A DNA stretch of 15,860 bases from assembly GCA_033764445.1 (NCBI GenBank), contig JANRIZ010000083.1, positions 1-15,860 of the forward strand, written 5' to 3'. The notes below the pieces were generated by a model that saw only the letters and a program-made list of their open reading frames with translations, had not been told where the DNA came from and made no database searches. Of this stretch, positions 1 through 7,529 are shown piece after piece. Origin of the DNA: JANRIZ01 sp033764445. GTDB lineage: Bacteria > Verrucomicrobiota > Verrucomicrobiia > JAWXBN01. Every line of letters starts with the position of its first letter. Position 1 is the first letter of the stretch. The position numbers and the translations under genes are program-made.

Positions 1-1133
1 CCCGCCATCAGCAGCGGAGCCACGGCGGAGGTGGCCAGGCCCCAGCGCAAATTGACCGTGTCGGCGACCGAACCCACCAGCCAGGGCATGACAATGCCTC
101 CCGCGTTACCGAGTGCGGCCAGTGCGCCGAACATGGTCGCTCCCCCCTGCGGATAACGGTCGGCGGCCAGGGCGAGGGTTGTCGGCCACAGGGCGCTTCC
201 CGCAAAACCCGCCAGAATGCAACAGGTGTAGGCCAGCCAGGGCAGCGGGGAAAAGGAAGCCGCCAGAAACAGGACCACCGAGGAGGCGCAGCAGGCGAAC
301 ATCAGGGTCACCGGAGAGAGACGGTGCGAGGCCAGCCCGATGACAATCCGGCCCAGGGCCATGGCCAGCGAAAAAAGAAGCAGTCCCAGGGCGGCGGTCC
401 CTTTTCCGTAGCCCAGGATTGTTTCCGCGTAGGCGGGCAGCCACTGGGCCATGCCCAGTTCCGTCGCACCGCCCAGGGCGATGGCCACCAGGCAGAGGAC
501 AAACCAGCGCACGCGCATCAGATCGCGCAGACGGACCCGCGAGTGACCCTCCTGCACGTGGGGTGGAAAGGGCAGCAGTCCCATCAGCAGGGCCACCACC
601 AGGGGAAAAGGGGCCAGCACCAGACACACCGCCGTCCAGCTCATATGAAATGCGAGAGCCACCATGCCGATGAGGATTGTGGCCGCCGCCCCCAGACAAT
701 AAAAGGAGTGGAGCAGATTCATGGCCGCCGACCGCCGTTCCGGTTCGAGTGCCGCCACCACGGGACTGAGGACCATGTCGAGAATCCCCGCCCCCAGTCC
801 CACACAAAAACAAGCGGCCAGCAGCGTGGCATAGGAGGGGGCAAGGGCACAGGCGACCAGGGAGAGACAGGTCAGAAGATTGCCCATCAGGGCGAAGGGT
901 TTTGTGCCAAACCGGTCCGCCAGCGGTCCGGTCAGCAGAATGCCCGCGGTCAATCCGGCGAAGAGGACCGCGCCGATCCGCCCCAGCGCCTCATGGGTCA
1001 GGCCCGACGGACCGCCGAAATGAACACTGAGGGTGGTCAGAAAAACGGGCAGCAGATTGATGCCGATTGAAAGGGCCATCATGGCGGCATAACAAAGCGG
1101 GATGAGGATTTTCCGGGGCGGGTGGGGAGACAC
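1..1133 (-). CDS. MFS transporter, C-terminus outside the window
   Basis: Inner-membrane major facilitator superfamily permease. I translated the minus strand by hand. It opens with GTG at 1133, the first possible start after an in-frame TAG at about 1145-1143, and stays open to base 1 (about 377 codons). Hydrophobic spans run through the whole protein. The TM2-TM3 loop carries the MFS signature GPLADRFGTK at about residues 69-78. Around residues 135-145 lies NLLHSFYCLGA, a pattern common in MFS sugar-permease relatives such as the fucose-permease group. About ten spans are visible and the last ones are cut off. The gene is divergent from the kinase at 1291. No convincing Shine-Dalgarno precedes the GTG, and ATG codons 18 and 19 are later alternatives, but starting there would cut into TM1. 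The substrate cannot be told from sequence; sugar uptake is only a guess. Confidence 0.9.
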   Translation of the reverse strand, partial: MSPHPPRKILIPLCYAAMMALSIGINLLPVFLTTLSVHFGGPSGLTHEALGRIGAVLFAGLTAGILLTGPLADRFGTKPFALMGNLLTCLSLVACALAPSYATLLAACFCVGLGAGILDMVLSPVVAALEPERRSAAMNLLHSFYCLGAAATILIGMVALAFHMSWTAVCLVLAPFPLVVALLMGLLPFPPHVQEGHSRVRLRDLMRVRWFVLCLVAIALGGATELGMAQWLPAYAETILGYGKGTAALGLLLFSLAMALGRIVIGLASHRLSPVTLMFACCASSVVLFLAASFSPLPWLAYTCCILAGFAGSALWPTTLALAADRYPQGGATMFGALAALGNAGGIVMPWLVGSVADTVNLRWGLATSAVAPLLMA

Positions 1134-1290
1134 GGACCCACGCTAGGGGGCTTCCGGTCAAATGTAAAAAAGTATCCGGCGCGGTCGCGTCGCCGATTCC
1201 GGGAGGGTTCCGGGAACAAAAATAACCGTGACAGTTCAGGCCGAATCGCCGATTATTTGTGCGGGTCAGGAGTTTATATACACGCACCTT

Positions 1291-3315
1291 ATGGACATGT
1301 CTGCGGATCCCCTCATCGGGCAAACACTCAATGGATTTGAAATCCTGGGCCTTTTGGGCCGGGGCGGCATGGGGGTTGTGTACAGGGCCAACCAGGTGTC
1401 GCTGGACCGGATTGTGGCCCTGAAAATTCTGCCGGCCCATCTGGCCAACGATCCCGACTATCTCAAACGGTTCAATGTCGAAGCCCGGGCGGCGGCCAAG
1501 CTCAACCACCCGAATATCATCCAGATTTACGATTTCGGCCATGCGGACATGATCTACTACTTTGCGATGGAATTTGTGGAGGGCAGTTCCATTGCGGGTC
1601 TCTTGCACCAGTACACCTCCTTCCCGGAAATGGATGCCATCAACATCATCCGTCAATCCTGCTCAGCCCTCGCCTACGCACATCAGCGGGGCATCATCCA
1701 CCGGGACATCAAGCCTGACAACCTGATGCTCACCCATGCCGGCGAGATCAAGCTCGGTGATCTGGGCCTGGCCAAGGTCAATATGGGGGATGAAATGTCG
1801 CTGACCCAGACGGGAGCCGCGCTGGGAACCCCCTATTACATTTCCCCGGAGCAGATCCGCGGGGAAAAGAAGATCGATGCCCGCTCGGACATCTATTCCC
1901 TGGGGGCGACGTTTTACCATATCGTGACCGGGACCGTGCCCTTTGACGGGAACACCAGTGCGGTCGTCATGTCCAACCACATGAACATGCCTGTGGAGGA
2001 TCCCCGCAATCGCAACCCGAATCTGAGCGAACACACGGCGCGGGTGATTTTGAAGATGATGGCCAAGGAACCGTCCGACCGCTACGATTCGGTTGTTGTC
2101 ATTGAGGAAATCCTCGCCAATTTTGATCCGAACGTCATTCCCGAGACCGCCCCCTCCGGCAGCGGTTTGAATATTCTCCCCGAAAGTCCCCAGCTCGCGG
2201 ACAACCCTCCCTCCGCCCCCACGCCTGTCCCTTCCTCGACGACTCTCCCCCCCGCGCCTGAATCAGTCGCGTCCACAGGGACCAGCCGGTTTGTGGTCAA
2301 GCTCAGCCAGGTTTCCCCGGAGTCGGCCACCGCGCCGACGGGGGCTTCCTCCGGCCCGGGGTCGGGAAGCTCCCCCCGCAGTGAGTCTTCGCTTCACTTC
2401 AAGCCCCAGTCGCAGACGGCCACTCCGCTCCATTCGCATTCGCAGTCCGCACCCTTCGCGGAACCTCCCCCCAAAAAATCCAAACTGGGGCTGATCCTGC
2501 TTGTGCTTTTGCTGATTGTGGCGGCCCTTGCCGCCCCGCGGCTGCTCAAGAAATACAGGGAGGCAAAAGACACAGAAAATCAACCGCCCCCCCCTGAGCC
2601 CGCCTCCGCCCCGTTGGCTCCCGCGCCCGATCCCAGGACACCCGAGCCTGCCCCCGCCCCGGCCCCCGCGCCGCCGCCCGTCCCTGCCAAAGCCGAAGGC
2701 AAACAATGGCCGGGGCCGCTTGCCGAATATTCCTCCTTTTTGAACGCACAAAAACCGCTGGTCCTCGCCGATGCGGTGCAGACGACGCCCATCGGGCCCG
2801 GTCCGGCGGGGATGCTGCGTTTGGCCCCGGGGGTCCGCATGCCCCCGATGCGTGCGTTTATCAAACTGGTGAATCCGGCCCGGATTCCCGCCGCATTAAA
2901 GGACCTCCTCATGGGCAACCTCAATCTGCTGGAGGCGGAAATCTATTTTCAGGCCATTTCCGGCGACCGCAATCCGGCCCGGGTGTCCCTGTACAAACTC
3001 AACCGCGAACTCAACAACCGTTCGGATTGGAACAATGCCGATCCCGAGAATCTCTGGATGAGCCCCGGGGCGAGTGGGTATTCCGACCGGGATTCCAACA
3101 CGTTTTACAGTGCGGCCGTGGCCCCCGCCCCCACCGATGTCCGGGTTCCGGTCACCAACGAAATCAGGGCCATGCTCAAGGGGGATTCCAAACAGCTGAG
3201 TCTGGTCATGGAAAGCGAAGGCTCCGGCATGGTCCTGGTGCCCACGGTCAATTCCCGTCAGAAGTCCGACTATGCCCCGCAACTTCTTCTCCGGATGTCC
3301 AAGCCGGTGGAGTAG
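1291..3315 (+). CDS. Membrane Ser/Thr protein kinase with extracellular DNRLRE-like domain
   Basis: Hanks-type (PknB-like) kinase of 674 residues. The N-terminal cytoplasmic kinase domain (about 10-290) is complete: Gly-loop GRGGMG at 23-28, ATP lysine K45, alpha-C glutamate E64, catalytic loop HRDIKPDN with D139, and magnesium loop DLG at 157-159 in place of DFG. A Ser/Thr/Pro-rich linker (about 295-395) follows, then one membrane span (about 399-419) flanked by lysines, then a Pro/Ala-rich stalk (about 430-470). The C-terminal domain (about 486-674) would be outside the membrane. It has the spacing of DNRLRE/CBM96-like beta domains: AEIYFQA, SDWNNADPE, VPVTNEIRAML and a closing APQLLLRM. 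It contains no PASTA or NHL repeats. The start at 1291 puts the kinase domain nine residues in. An in-frame GTG at 1228 is an alternative. The gene converges on the EF-hand gene. Confidence 0.93.
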   Translation: MDMSADPLIGQTLNGFEILGLLGRGGMGVVYRANQVSLDRIVALKILPAHLANDPDYLKRFNVEARAAAKLNHPNIIQIYDFGHADMIYYFAMEFVEGSSIAGLLHQYTSFPEMDAINIIRQSCSALAYAHQRGIIHRDIKPDNLMLTHAGEIKLGDLGLAKVNMGDEMSLTQTGAALGTPYYISPEQIRGEKKIDARSDIYSLGATFYHIVTGTVPFDGNTSAVVMSNHMNMPVEDPRNRNPNLSEHTARVILKMMAKEPSDRYDSVVVIEEILANFDPNVIPETAPSGSGLNILPESPQLADNPPSAPTPVPSSTTLPPAPESVASTGTSRFVVKLSQVSPESATAPTGASSGPGSGSSPRSESSLHFKPQSQTATPLHSHSQSAPFAEPPPKKSKLGLILLVLLLIVAALAAPRLLKKYREAKDTENQPPPPEPASAPLAPAPDPRTPEPAPAPAPAPPPVPAKAEGKQWPGPLAEYSSFLNAQKPLVLADAVQTTPIGPGPAGMLRLAPGVRMPPMRAFIKLVNPARIPAALKDLLMGNLNLLEAEIYFQAISGDRNPARVSLYKLNRELNNRSDWNNADPENLWMSPGASGYSDRDSNTFYSAAVAPAPTDVRVPVTNEIRAMLKGDSKQLSLVMESEGSGMVLVPTVNSRQKSDYAPQLLLRMSKPVE

Positions 3316-3436
3316 AGGAGTCCGGGTCGGAGGAGCGTCGGGACCACCAGAATCGGCTGGGCGTGAGAGGTGTTGGGCGGGCGGCGTCCCAAACACTCAA
3401 AAAGCATGGTCAAGAAATTCCGACTTCGCACCCTCC

Positions 3437-3964
3437 TCACTCGGGGTTTTTGGGGAGGACTTTGTTTTTGGGGGTCATGGATGGCGCATGATCCTTTTGC
3501 AGGGCCTCCTCGACCGTCGATTGCAGACGTTGGTCCTCCTCCTGGTCCCGGCGCTGCTCTTCCTGGATTCTTTTGATGTCCGAAAGGATGCGGGCCTTTT
3601 CCTTTTGGTCGATTTTCCCGTCGCCATTGCGGTCGTAGGAGCGCATGAACTTTTTGCGCAGGGCGGCCTTGTAGGTTTTCATCTCCTCCAGTTCCGTGGC
3701 GTTGAGGTAACCGTCCCCGTCGGAATCAAACCGCTCGACCCAGGGACTGGAATATTTGTGTTTTTTGACGACCGGGGCCGGGGGGGCCGGACTGTTGGTG
3801 AGGGAGGAGACCGCGTGGGTGGTGGGGGAATTTGTGACCGGGGGCGGGGAATCCTTCCGGGCAGCAGGCGTGGCGGGATTTTTTTTGACTTCCGCCGGGA
3901 AAGCGGGAAATCCGACAAATACCGTCAGTGTCCCGGTCAACAGGATGTTTTTCCAAAGTGACAT
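3437..3964 (-). CDS. Secreted EF-hand protein
   Basis: A 175-residue protein with a probable signal peptide (residues 1-24, K5 then a hydrophobic stretch ending PAFPA). A Pro/Ser/Thr-rich segment (about 30-66) follows, then a pair of canonical EF-hand loops: D80-x-D82-x-D84-G with E91, and D111-x-N113-x-D115-G with D119 and E122. All calcium ligands are present in both. The tail (about 125-150) is a charged Glu/Gln/Arg helix. It is the last of the same-strand genes that begin with the ECF sigma factor, 70 bases after the Spy-like gene, so co-transcription is plausible but not certain. No clear ribosome binding site is seen before the ATG. Likely a calcium-binding envelope protein; its partner is unknown. 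Confidence 0.85.
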   Translation of the reverse strand: MSLWKNILLTGTLTVFVGFPAFPAEVKKNPATPAARKDSPPPVTNSPTTHAVSSLTNSPAPPAPVVKKHKYSSPWVERFDSDGDGYLNATELEEMKTYKAALRKKFMRSYDRNGDGKIDQKEKARILSDIKRIQEEQRRDQEEDQRLQSTVEEALQKDHAPSMTPKNKVLPKNPE

Positions 3965-4034
3965 CAGTGGATGAGGACGGTACAGAATGTGTTTCCCCCA
4001 TCAAAGCACAAAAATCCGTCCAACCTTGACCGGA

Positions 4035-4727
4035 TCAGTTTTTTCCGGGGGAAGGAGGATTTTCGGATGATTCCGGGGGATTCTGGGGGCCGGGACGTTG
4101 GCCGCCCTGAAATGGGGGGCGACGAGGCATGGGCCCGACATGGTTGCTGACATTGCCCTGCAGGGAGCCCGGGGGTGTCTGTCCCGGCTGCATTTGGAAA
4201 TGTTGTGTTCCCGAAGGGTTCGGAGAACCGTGACCCGGTCGGGGAACGGACGGTGGGTGGGCCATGGCATCCGGGCCTTGAGGTCCCCCCGTGCCGGGAG
4301 GCATGCCCGGCCTTTCGGAGGATCCGTCCTCACCCCGGAACCGTTTGGCCCGTTTGGCCCGTTCCTCCATGAGTTTCCGGAATTTTTCCTGCTGTTCGGG
4401 ATCGAGCACCTCGCGGATCCCCTGCATGGCATTCCGGATGATGTCCTGTCTTTCGCGCTGGGCCTCCTCCCGTGCCCCCTTCAGGTCCTGCTGTGCCTGT
4501 TTGAGGATCGGTTCAAGTTCCTTCATCTGGTCCGGAGAAAGATCCAGGGCGCTTTTCATGCGGGAGAGGGATACGGGAATCCAGGCCCCCGTCCGCATTT
4601 TTTCCGTCTTGCGCTTGATGACCGCCAGCGTGCCGACCGAGCCGACGACCGCCCCGGCCAGGAAAAGCGAGATGAAACAGACGATGATTTTCCAGTGGGT
4701 GAGCATTTTTTGCAAAGGATTTTTCAT
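4035..4727 (-). CDS. Membrane-anchored Spy/CpxP-like periplasmic protein
   Basis: A 230-residue protein with one N-terminal membrane span (about 12-37) acting as an anchor. A helical region (about 50-130) has two LTxxQ-like elements, LDLSPDQMKELEPIL and VLDPEQQEKFRKL, separated by a charged helix. This is the hairpin layout of the Spy/CpxP/CnrX (periplasmic heavy-metal sensor) group. The helical core contains no histidine, so the CnrX-type metal site is not visible. The C-terminal third (about 131-230) is a low-complexity Pro/Gly/Gln tail with scattered His and Met. An AGAGG sits about six bases before the ATG. The gene follows the small membrane gene by 23 bases, in one likely operon with the ECF sigma factor. 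The role as sensor or chaperone of that module is inference. Confidence 0.75.
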   Translation of the reverse strand: MKNPLQKMLTHWKIIVCFISLFLAGAVVGSVGTLAVIKRKTEKMRTGAWIPVSLSRMKSALDLSPDQMKELEPILKQAQQDLKGAREEAQRERQDIIRNAMQGIREVLDPEQQEKFRKLMEERAKRAKRFRGEDGSSERPGMPPGTGGPQGPDAMAHPPSVPRPGHGSPNPSGTQHFQMQPGQTPPGSLQGNVSNHVGPMPRRPPFQGGQRPGPQNPPESSENPPSPGKN

Positions 4728-4750
4728 GGGGGACCTCTGGGGAAAGGGGG

Positions 4751-5059
4751 TTAGATGACGGGGAATTCGGCGACTTCCTCCTCGGCGGCCAGCCGTTCCT
4801 CGGCCATGAAGTCCCGGGCCATGTGGGAGAGATAGAACCCGCCCAGCGCGGCCAGGGCCAGCGATGTCAGGGTGATTCCCGTGGCCCAGCGGGAGACCAT
4901 TTCAAAAAACGGTGAAGGGCCGGTCCGGGCCATCGCCAGGGCGGCGACACGGGTGGCAAATCCCAGCGGGGCCGAACCATCGTCGGAGGCCTGGACCTCC
5001 CGGTAATGGAGACGGGCGGATTCGGTCAGTGCCTTGAGTTTTTGATCGGGGGTTTTCAT
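4751..5059 (-). CDS. Small single-span membrane protein, possible anti-sigma factor
   Basis: A 102-residue protein. The N-terminal part (1-54) is soluble and contains PLGFATRV, a pattern seen in small proteins encoded next to ECF sigma factors. One membrane span lies at about 59-78, followed by an acidic tail (about 83-102) expected outside the membrane. Its ATG overlaps the sigma-factor stop as ATGA (5056-5059), so the two are probably translationally coupled. Size, topology and position match small anti-sigma factors such as CnrY. No zinc-type anti-sigma motif (HxxxCxxC) is present, so anti-sigma function rests on context alone. Confidence 0.7.
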   Translation of the reverse strand: MKTPDQKLKALTESARLHYREVQASDDGSAPLGFATRVAALAMARTGPSPFFEMVSRWATGITLTSLALAALGGFYLSHMARDFMAEERLAAEEEVAEFPVI

Positions 5060-5646
5060 GGGAGTGATTTTTTTTCCATGCGTGCCACAAGGGACTTTAA
5101 TTTGGCGCGGGCCCGGAAGGCCCGGACCTTGACGACGGCCGTGTTCCAGCCGGTCAGGGCCACCACCTCGGCGACGGATTTTTCCTCCAGCTCCATGAGG
5201 CGGATGATGAGCCGTTCCTCGGGTTTGAGCTGGGCGAGGAGTTTTTCCAGAACCTCGCGGGCCGCCCGGGAATCCAGATCGCGGGAGGTGGAGTCGTCGG
5301 CATTGAGGGTTTCAAAAACCGTCTCCTCCTCCTCGGTGAAATCCGCCCAGCGCAGTTCCGGTTTGCGTTGCCGCGACCGGAGCGCATCGATGCAGGTGGT
5401 CACCGCAATGCGGGAGACCCAGTGTTGCAGGGGCATTTTGCCGTGGTACTGATCCAGACGGCTGAACATTTTCATGAAAATCTCCTGTGCGAGGTCCTGC
5501 TCATCCGCATGGCGCGGGAGATTGGAACGGACCACCCGGATGACCACCGGGTAAAGAAACTCCACGAGCTGCGCCGAAGCGTTTTGGTTTCCCAAACGCA
5601 CCCCTGCCAGACACCCTTCCACGTCAAAGGCGGCCTTGTCCTCCAT
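5056..5646 (-). CDS. ECF-type RNA polymerase sigma factor
   Basis: A 196-residue sigma-70-family protein of ECF size, containing only regions 2 and 4. Region 2 (about 25-95) includes the typical DEQDLAQEIFMKMF helix at 48-61 and the WVSRIA-type helix that contacts the -10 element. Region 4 (about 135-185) shows the LKPEERLIIRLMELEEKSVAEVVALTG pattern, followed by VKVRAFRARAKLK, the recognition helix. An acidic linker (about 103-115) joins them. It heads a same-strand set with the small membrane protein (ATGA overlap), the Spy-like protein and the EF-hand protein, which suggests that an envelope signal releases this factor. It may also regulate its own operon. The start gives the expected N-terminal length. 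Confidence 0.92.
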   Translation of the reverse strand: MEDKAAFDVEGCLAGVRLGNQNASAQLVEFLYPVVIRVVRSNLPRHADEQDLAQEIFMKMFSRLDQYHGKMPLQHWVSRIAVTTCIDALRSRQRKPELRWADFTEEEETVFETLNADDSTSRDLDSRAAREVLEKLLAQLKPEERLIIRLMELEEKSVAEVVALTGWNTAVVKVRAFRARAKLKSLVARMEKKSLP

Positions 5647-5659
5647 AATGTATTTTCCA

Positions 5660-5691
5660 TTCCGGCGTACATACCACTCAAGACGCCGGAA
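5660..5691. promoter_or_regulatory. Inverted repeat in the sigma-factor leader
   Basis: Perfect 9-base arms TTCCGGCGT (5660-5668) and ACGCCGGAA (5683-5691) are separated by 14 bases. They lie in the 80-base gap between the pheA-like stop and the sigma start, 14 bases before the sigma ATG. The repeat could be an operator, a leader hairpin covering the start region, or an attenuator of read-through from pheA. There is no U-tract, so it is not a normal intrinsic terminator. Confidence 0.4.
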
Positions 5692-5726
5692 CTCCCCCCT
5701 AGGTTACAATCATTTTCAGTAATATT

Positions 5727-6566
5727 TCATCCTTCAAAGCTCTCCGGATAGGACCCCAGAATCTGGAGGGCCGAACAGAGGCTCGACATTTTTGCAAGTG
5801 ACTTGCTGACAATGGGTTCCTCTGCGTGACCGGCAATTTTGATGAAAAAATGGTATTTGAATCCCTGGCGCCAACTGGGCCGGGATTCGATCTTGAGCAG
5901 ATTGATCTTGTACGAGGAGAGAACCGCCAGTGCCTGGGCCAGGCGCCCGGGCTGATCCGGAAGGGAAAAGAGCAGGCTCGTCTGGTCGTGCCCCGTCGGC
6001 GGGGGTGAGACCCGTCCGATCACATAAAACCGGGCCATGTGATGTGGTTTTTTGGCGGCCGCATTTTGCGCCGTGACAATTTCGGCGCAGATTTTCAGGG
6101 GACTTTCGGCAAAGAGGTCGAGAGTGTGGCTGACCGTGCCGTCGCCGACGGTTTCAATGGGGACGACCCCGTAATCCGCCTTGCGCGCGCGGACCCGGTC
6201 AAAGATCGTCGAGAGGGATTTTTCCTGCAGATAGCGGAGACTTTTGCCGAACTTCGCGATGGCGGCCTGGTGGGAGGGGCTGCGGACCGGGCCGAGGAAG
6301 GCGATGGCGATGTCCTTTTCCAGGGAGATGGCACTGGACATGATTTCGCGGTAGATGGCCCGGAGGGATTCATTCTTGATGGGACCCTTGTTGAGGGCGC
6401 ACAATTTGCGGAGGAGGGCGGCTTCGCGTTCGGGGGCGTAGATTTCGCGGCCCGAGGCTTTTTTGAGATGGCCCACCTCGGCCACCCGTCGGGCCCGGTC
6501 GTTGAGCAGGGCGACGATTTGTGAGTCGATCGCGTCAATGTGTTTGCGGATTTCCGGGAGATCCAT
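5727..6566 (-). CDS. pheA: Chorismate mutase with shortened prephenate dehydratase and ACT domains
   Basis: A 279-residue relative of the P-protein of phenylalanine synthesis, which is usually about 360-390 residues. The chorismate mutase domain (1-85) keeps the AroQ active-site set R7, R24, K35, R47 and E48. The dehydratase domain opens normally (IAFLGPVRSPSHQAA from about 88, DYGVVPIE from about 131, HTLDLFAESPLKIC). After KICAEIVTAQN it then jumps to MARFYVIG. The second lobe, with the SHPQAL-type motif and the catalytic Thr of the TRF motif (here MARF), is absent: roughly 80-90 residues. The ACT domain (about 205-279) is present and keeps the phenylalanine-binding ESRPS motif. The reading frame is unbroken. 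I expect chorismate mutase activity, possibly ACT-controlled, and no dehydratase activity. Confidence 0.85.
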   Translation of the reverse strand: MDLPEIRKHIDAIDSQIVALLNDRARRVAEVGHLKKASGREIYAPEREAALLRKLCALNKGPIKNESLRAIYREIMSSAISLEKDIAIAFLGPVRSPSHQAAIAKFGKSLRYLQEKSLSTIFDRVRARKADYGVVPIETVGDGTVSHTLDLFAESPLKICAEIVTAQNAAAKKPHHMARFYVIGRVSPPPTGHDQTSLLFSLPDQPGRLAQALAVLSSYKINLLKIESRPSWRQGFKYHFFIKIAGHAEEPIVSKSLAKMSSLCSALQILGSYPESFEG

Positions 6567-6605
6567 GGCGGCTCCAGTTATGCGGGGTGCCGGTGCGTTG
6601 TGCCA

Positions 6606-6780
6606 TCAAAAAAAACTGGGGGAGGCCGCCGCCGATTTCACAGAGGGACACCGATTGGGGGAGAAAAACGATTCCCTGTCGAGGATCAGGCGGGCAAGGT
6701 CGGAAAACCGCCGTGTGATCTTTTCCATAAAATCAAACCGCATTTTCATCTGCGTCCATCGGCGTCATCTGCGGGGGCGT
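6606..6780. repeat. Degenerate dispersed-repeat-like sequence in the pheA-scpB gap
   Basis: The 166-base gap between scpB and the pheA-like gene holds no convincing gene. It contains ATTTCACAGAGGGACACCGA (about 6636-6655). Within the last codons of scpB are three near-copies of CATCTGCGT (6747-6755, 6757-6765, 6766-6774). Both strings resemble the CAGAGG/GACAC and GCAGATG-ACGCAGATG strings that occur as degenerate short repeats in many bacterial intergenic regions. A 40-codon ORF on the minus strand (6606-6728) lies here but shows no coding signal I can support. Confidence 0.35.
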
Positions 6781-7524
6781 TTGCGGTTCGGATCGTGGGT
6801 GTTGTGCAGGGGCTTCTTCCGTATGGGACAGGGGTTCCGAGGGGTCGGCGGGAGGGGTTTTCCCGGGTTCCGGGGCGGGGGAATCGGCGGGGGGCAGATC
6901 GCCGATGGGAAGTTCCTGCTGTTGCTCGGCGGGTTCGGGCTCGACCGGGGCGGTCCGGAGCGGAATGTTGCGGAGTTCCTCGCGGTTGGGCATGTCCTCC
7001 AGGCTTTTGAGACCGAAGTGGTCGAGAAATTCCTGGGTGGTTTCGTGGAGCATGGGGCGCCCGGGGAGATCCGCCCGGCCCGAGATTTTGACCAGGCCCC
7101 GTTCGACCAGGGTGGTGACGATCGTATCCACATTCACACCCCGCACCGCCTCCACGTCCGCGCGGGTGATCGGCTGGCGGTAGGCGATGATCGCCAGGGT
7201 TTCGAGGGCGGAGGGACTCAGACGCTGGGGTTTGTATTTGTCAAAGAGCTGTTTGACCCAGGGGCCGTAGTCGGGAAGTGTGGCCAGTTTGTATTCCTCG
7301 CCATTGACCTGCAGGCGGAAGGCGCGTCCGCTCCCTTCGAGGTCGGCCCCCAGCTCCGCAAGGCGGTCCCGGATGATTTCGAGGGTGATGTCCTTGAAAA
7401 GAACCGTGTTTTCGCCGGGTTCAAACTCGGCGGCGTCGCGGAAGATGATCAGGAAATCCTTTGCCGTCAGCGGCTTGGCTGAGGCGAAAAGGACGGCTTC
7501 GAGGATGTTTTTGATCTCCAGCAT
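6733..7524 (-). CDS. scpB: Segregation and condensation protein B
   Basis: A 263-residue winged-helix partner of the Smc-ScpA complex, which compacts and separates replicated chromosomes. The N-terminal winged helix starts at MLEIKNILEAVLFASAKPL. The central pattern KPQRLSPSALETLAIIAYRQPITRADVEAVRGV (about 98-130) and GRADLPGRPMLHETTQEFLDHFGL (about 148-171) are diagnostic of ScpB. A Pro/Glu-rich tail (about 195-263) makes it longer than the usual 180-200 residues. It follows scpA by five bases on the same strand, the standard arrangement. The last residues (about PPQMTPMDADENAV) come from repeat-like DNA. Confidence 0.95.
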   Translation of the reverse strand: MLEIKNILEAVLFASAKPLTAKDFLIIFRDAAEFEPGENTVLFKDITLEIIRDRLAELGADLEGSGRAFRLQVNGEEYKLATLPDYGPWVKQLFDKYKPQRLSPSALETLAIIAYRQPITRADVEAVRGVNVDTIVTTLVERGLVKISGRADLPGRPMLHETTQEFLDHFGLKSLEDMPNREELRNIPLRTAPVEPEPAEQQQELPIGDLPPADSPAPEPGKTPPADPSEPLSHTEEAPAQHPRSEPQTPPQMTPMDADENAV

Positions 7525-7529
7525 AAATT

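Noticed and set aside
324..1070. Long plus-strand ORF of 248 codons
   Set aside because: Antisense shadow of the MFS gene; it is rich in His, Gln and Gly with no domain pattern, while the opposite frame shows clear membrane spans and motif A.
1270..1285. TATATA as a -10 box for the kinase
   Set aside because: No acceptable -35 hexamer at 16-18 bases, and the resulting leader would be only a few bases long.
1228..1290. Upstream GTG start for the kinase
   Set aside because: It would add 21 residues without a domain match. The GGAGG upstream is too far from it. Kept only as an alternative.
2706..3961. Two long plus-strand ORFs (2706-3491 and 3272-3961)
   Set aside because: The first overlaps the kinase C-terminus in another frame. 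The second is antisense to the EF-hand gene. Neither has recognisable features.
6606..6728. 40-codon ORF just after the scpB stop
   Set aside because: Its start lies close behind the scpB stop, but there is no ribosome binding site, it runs through repeat-like sequence, and it ends in a poly-T stretch.
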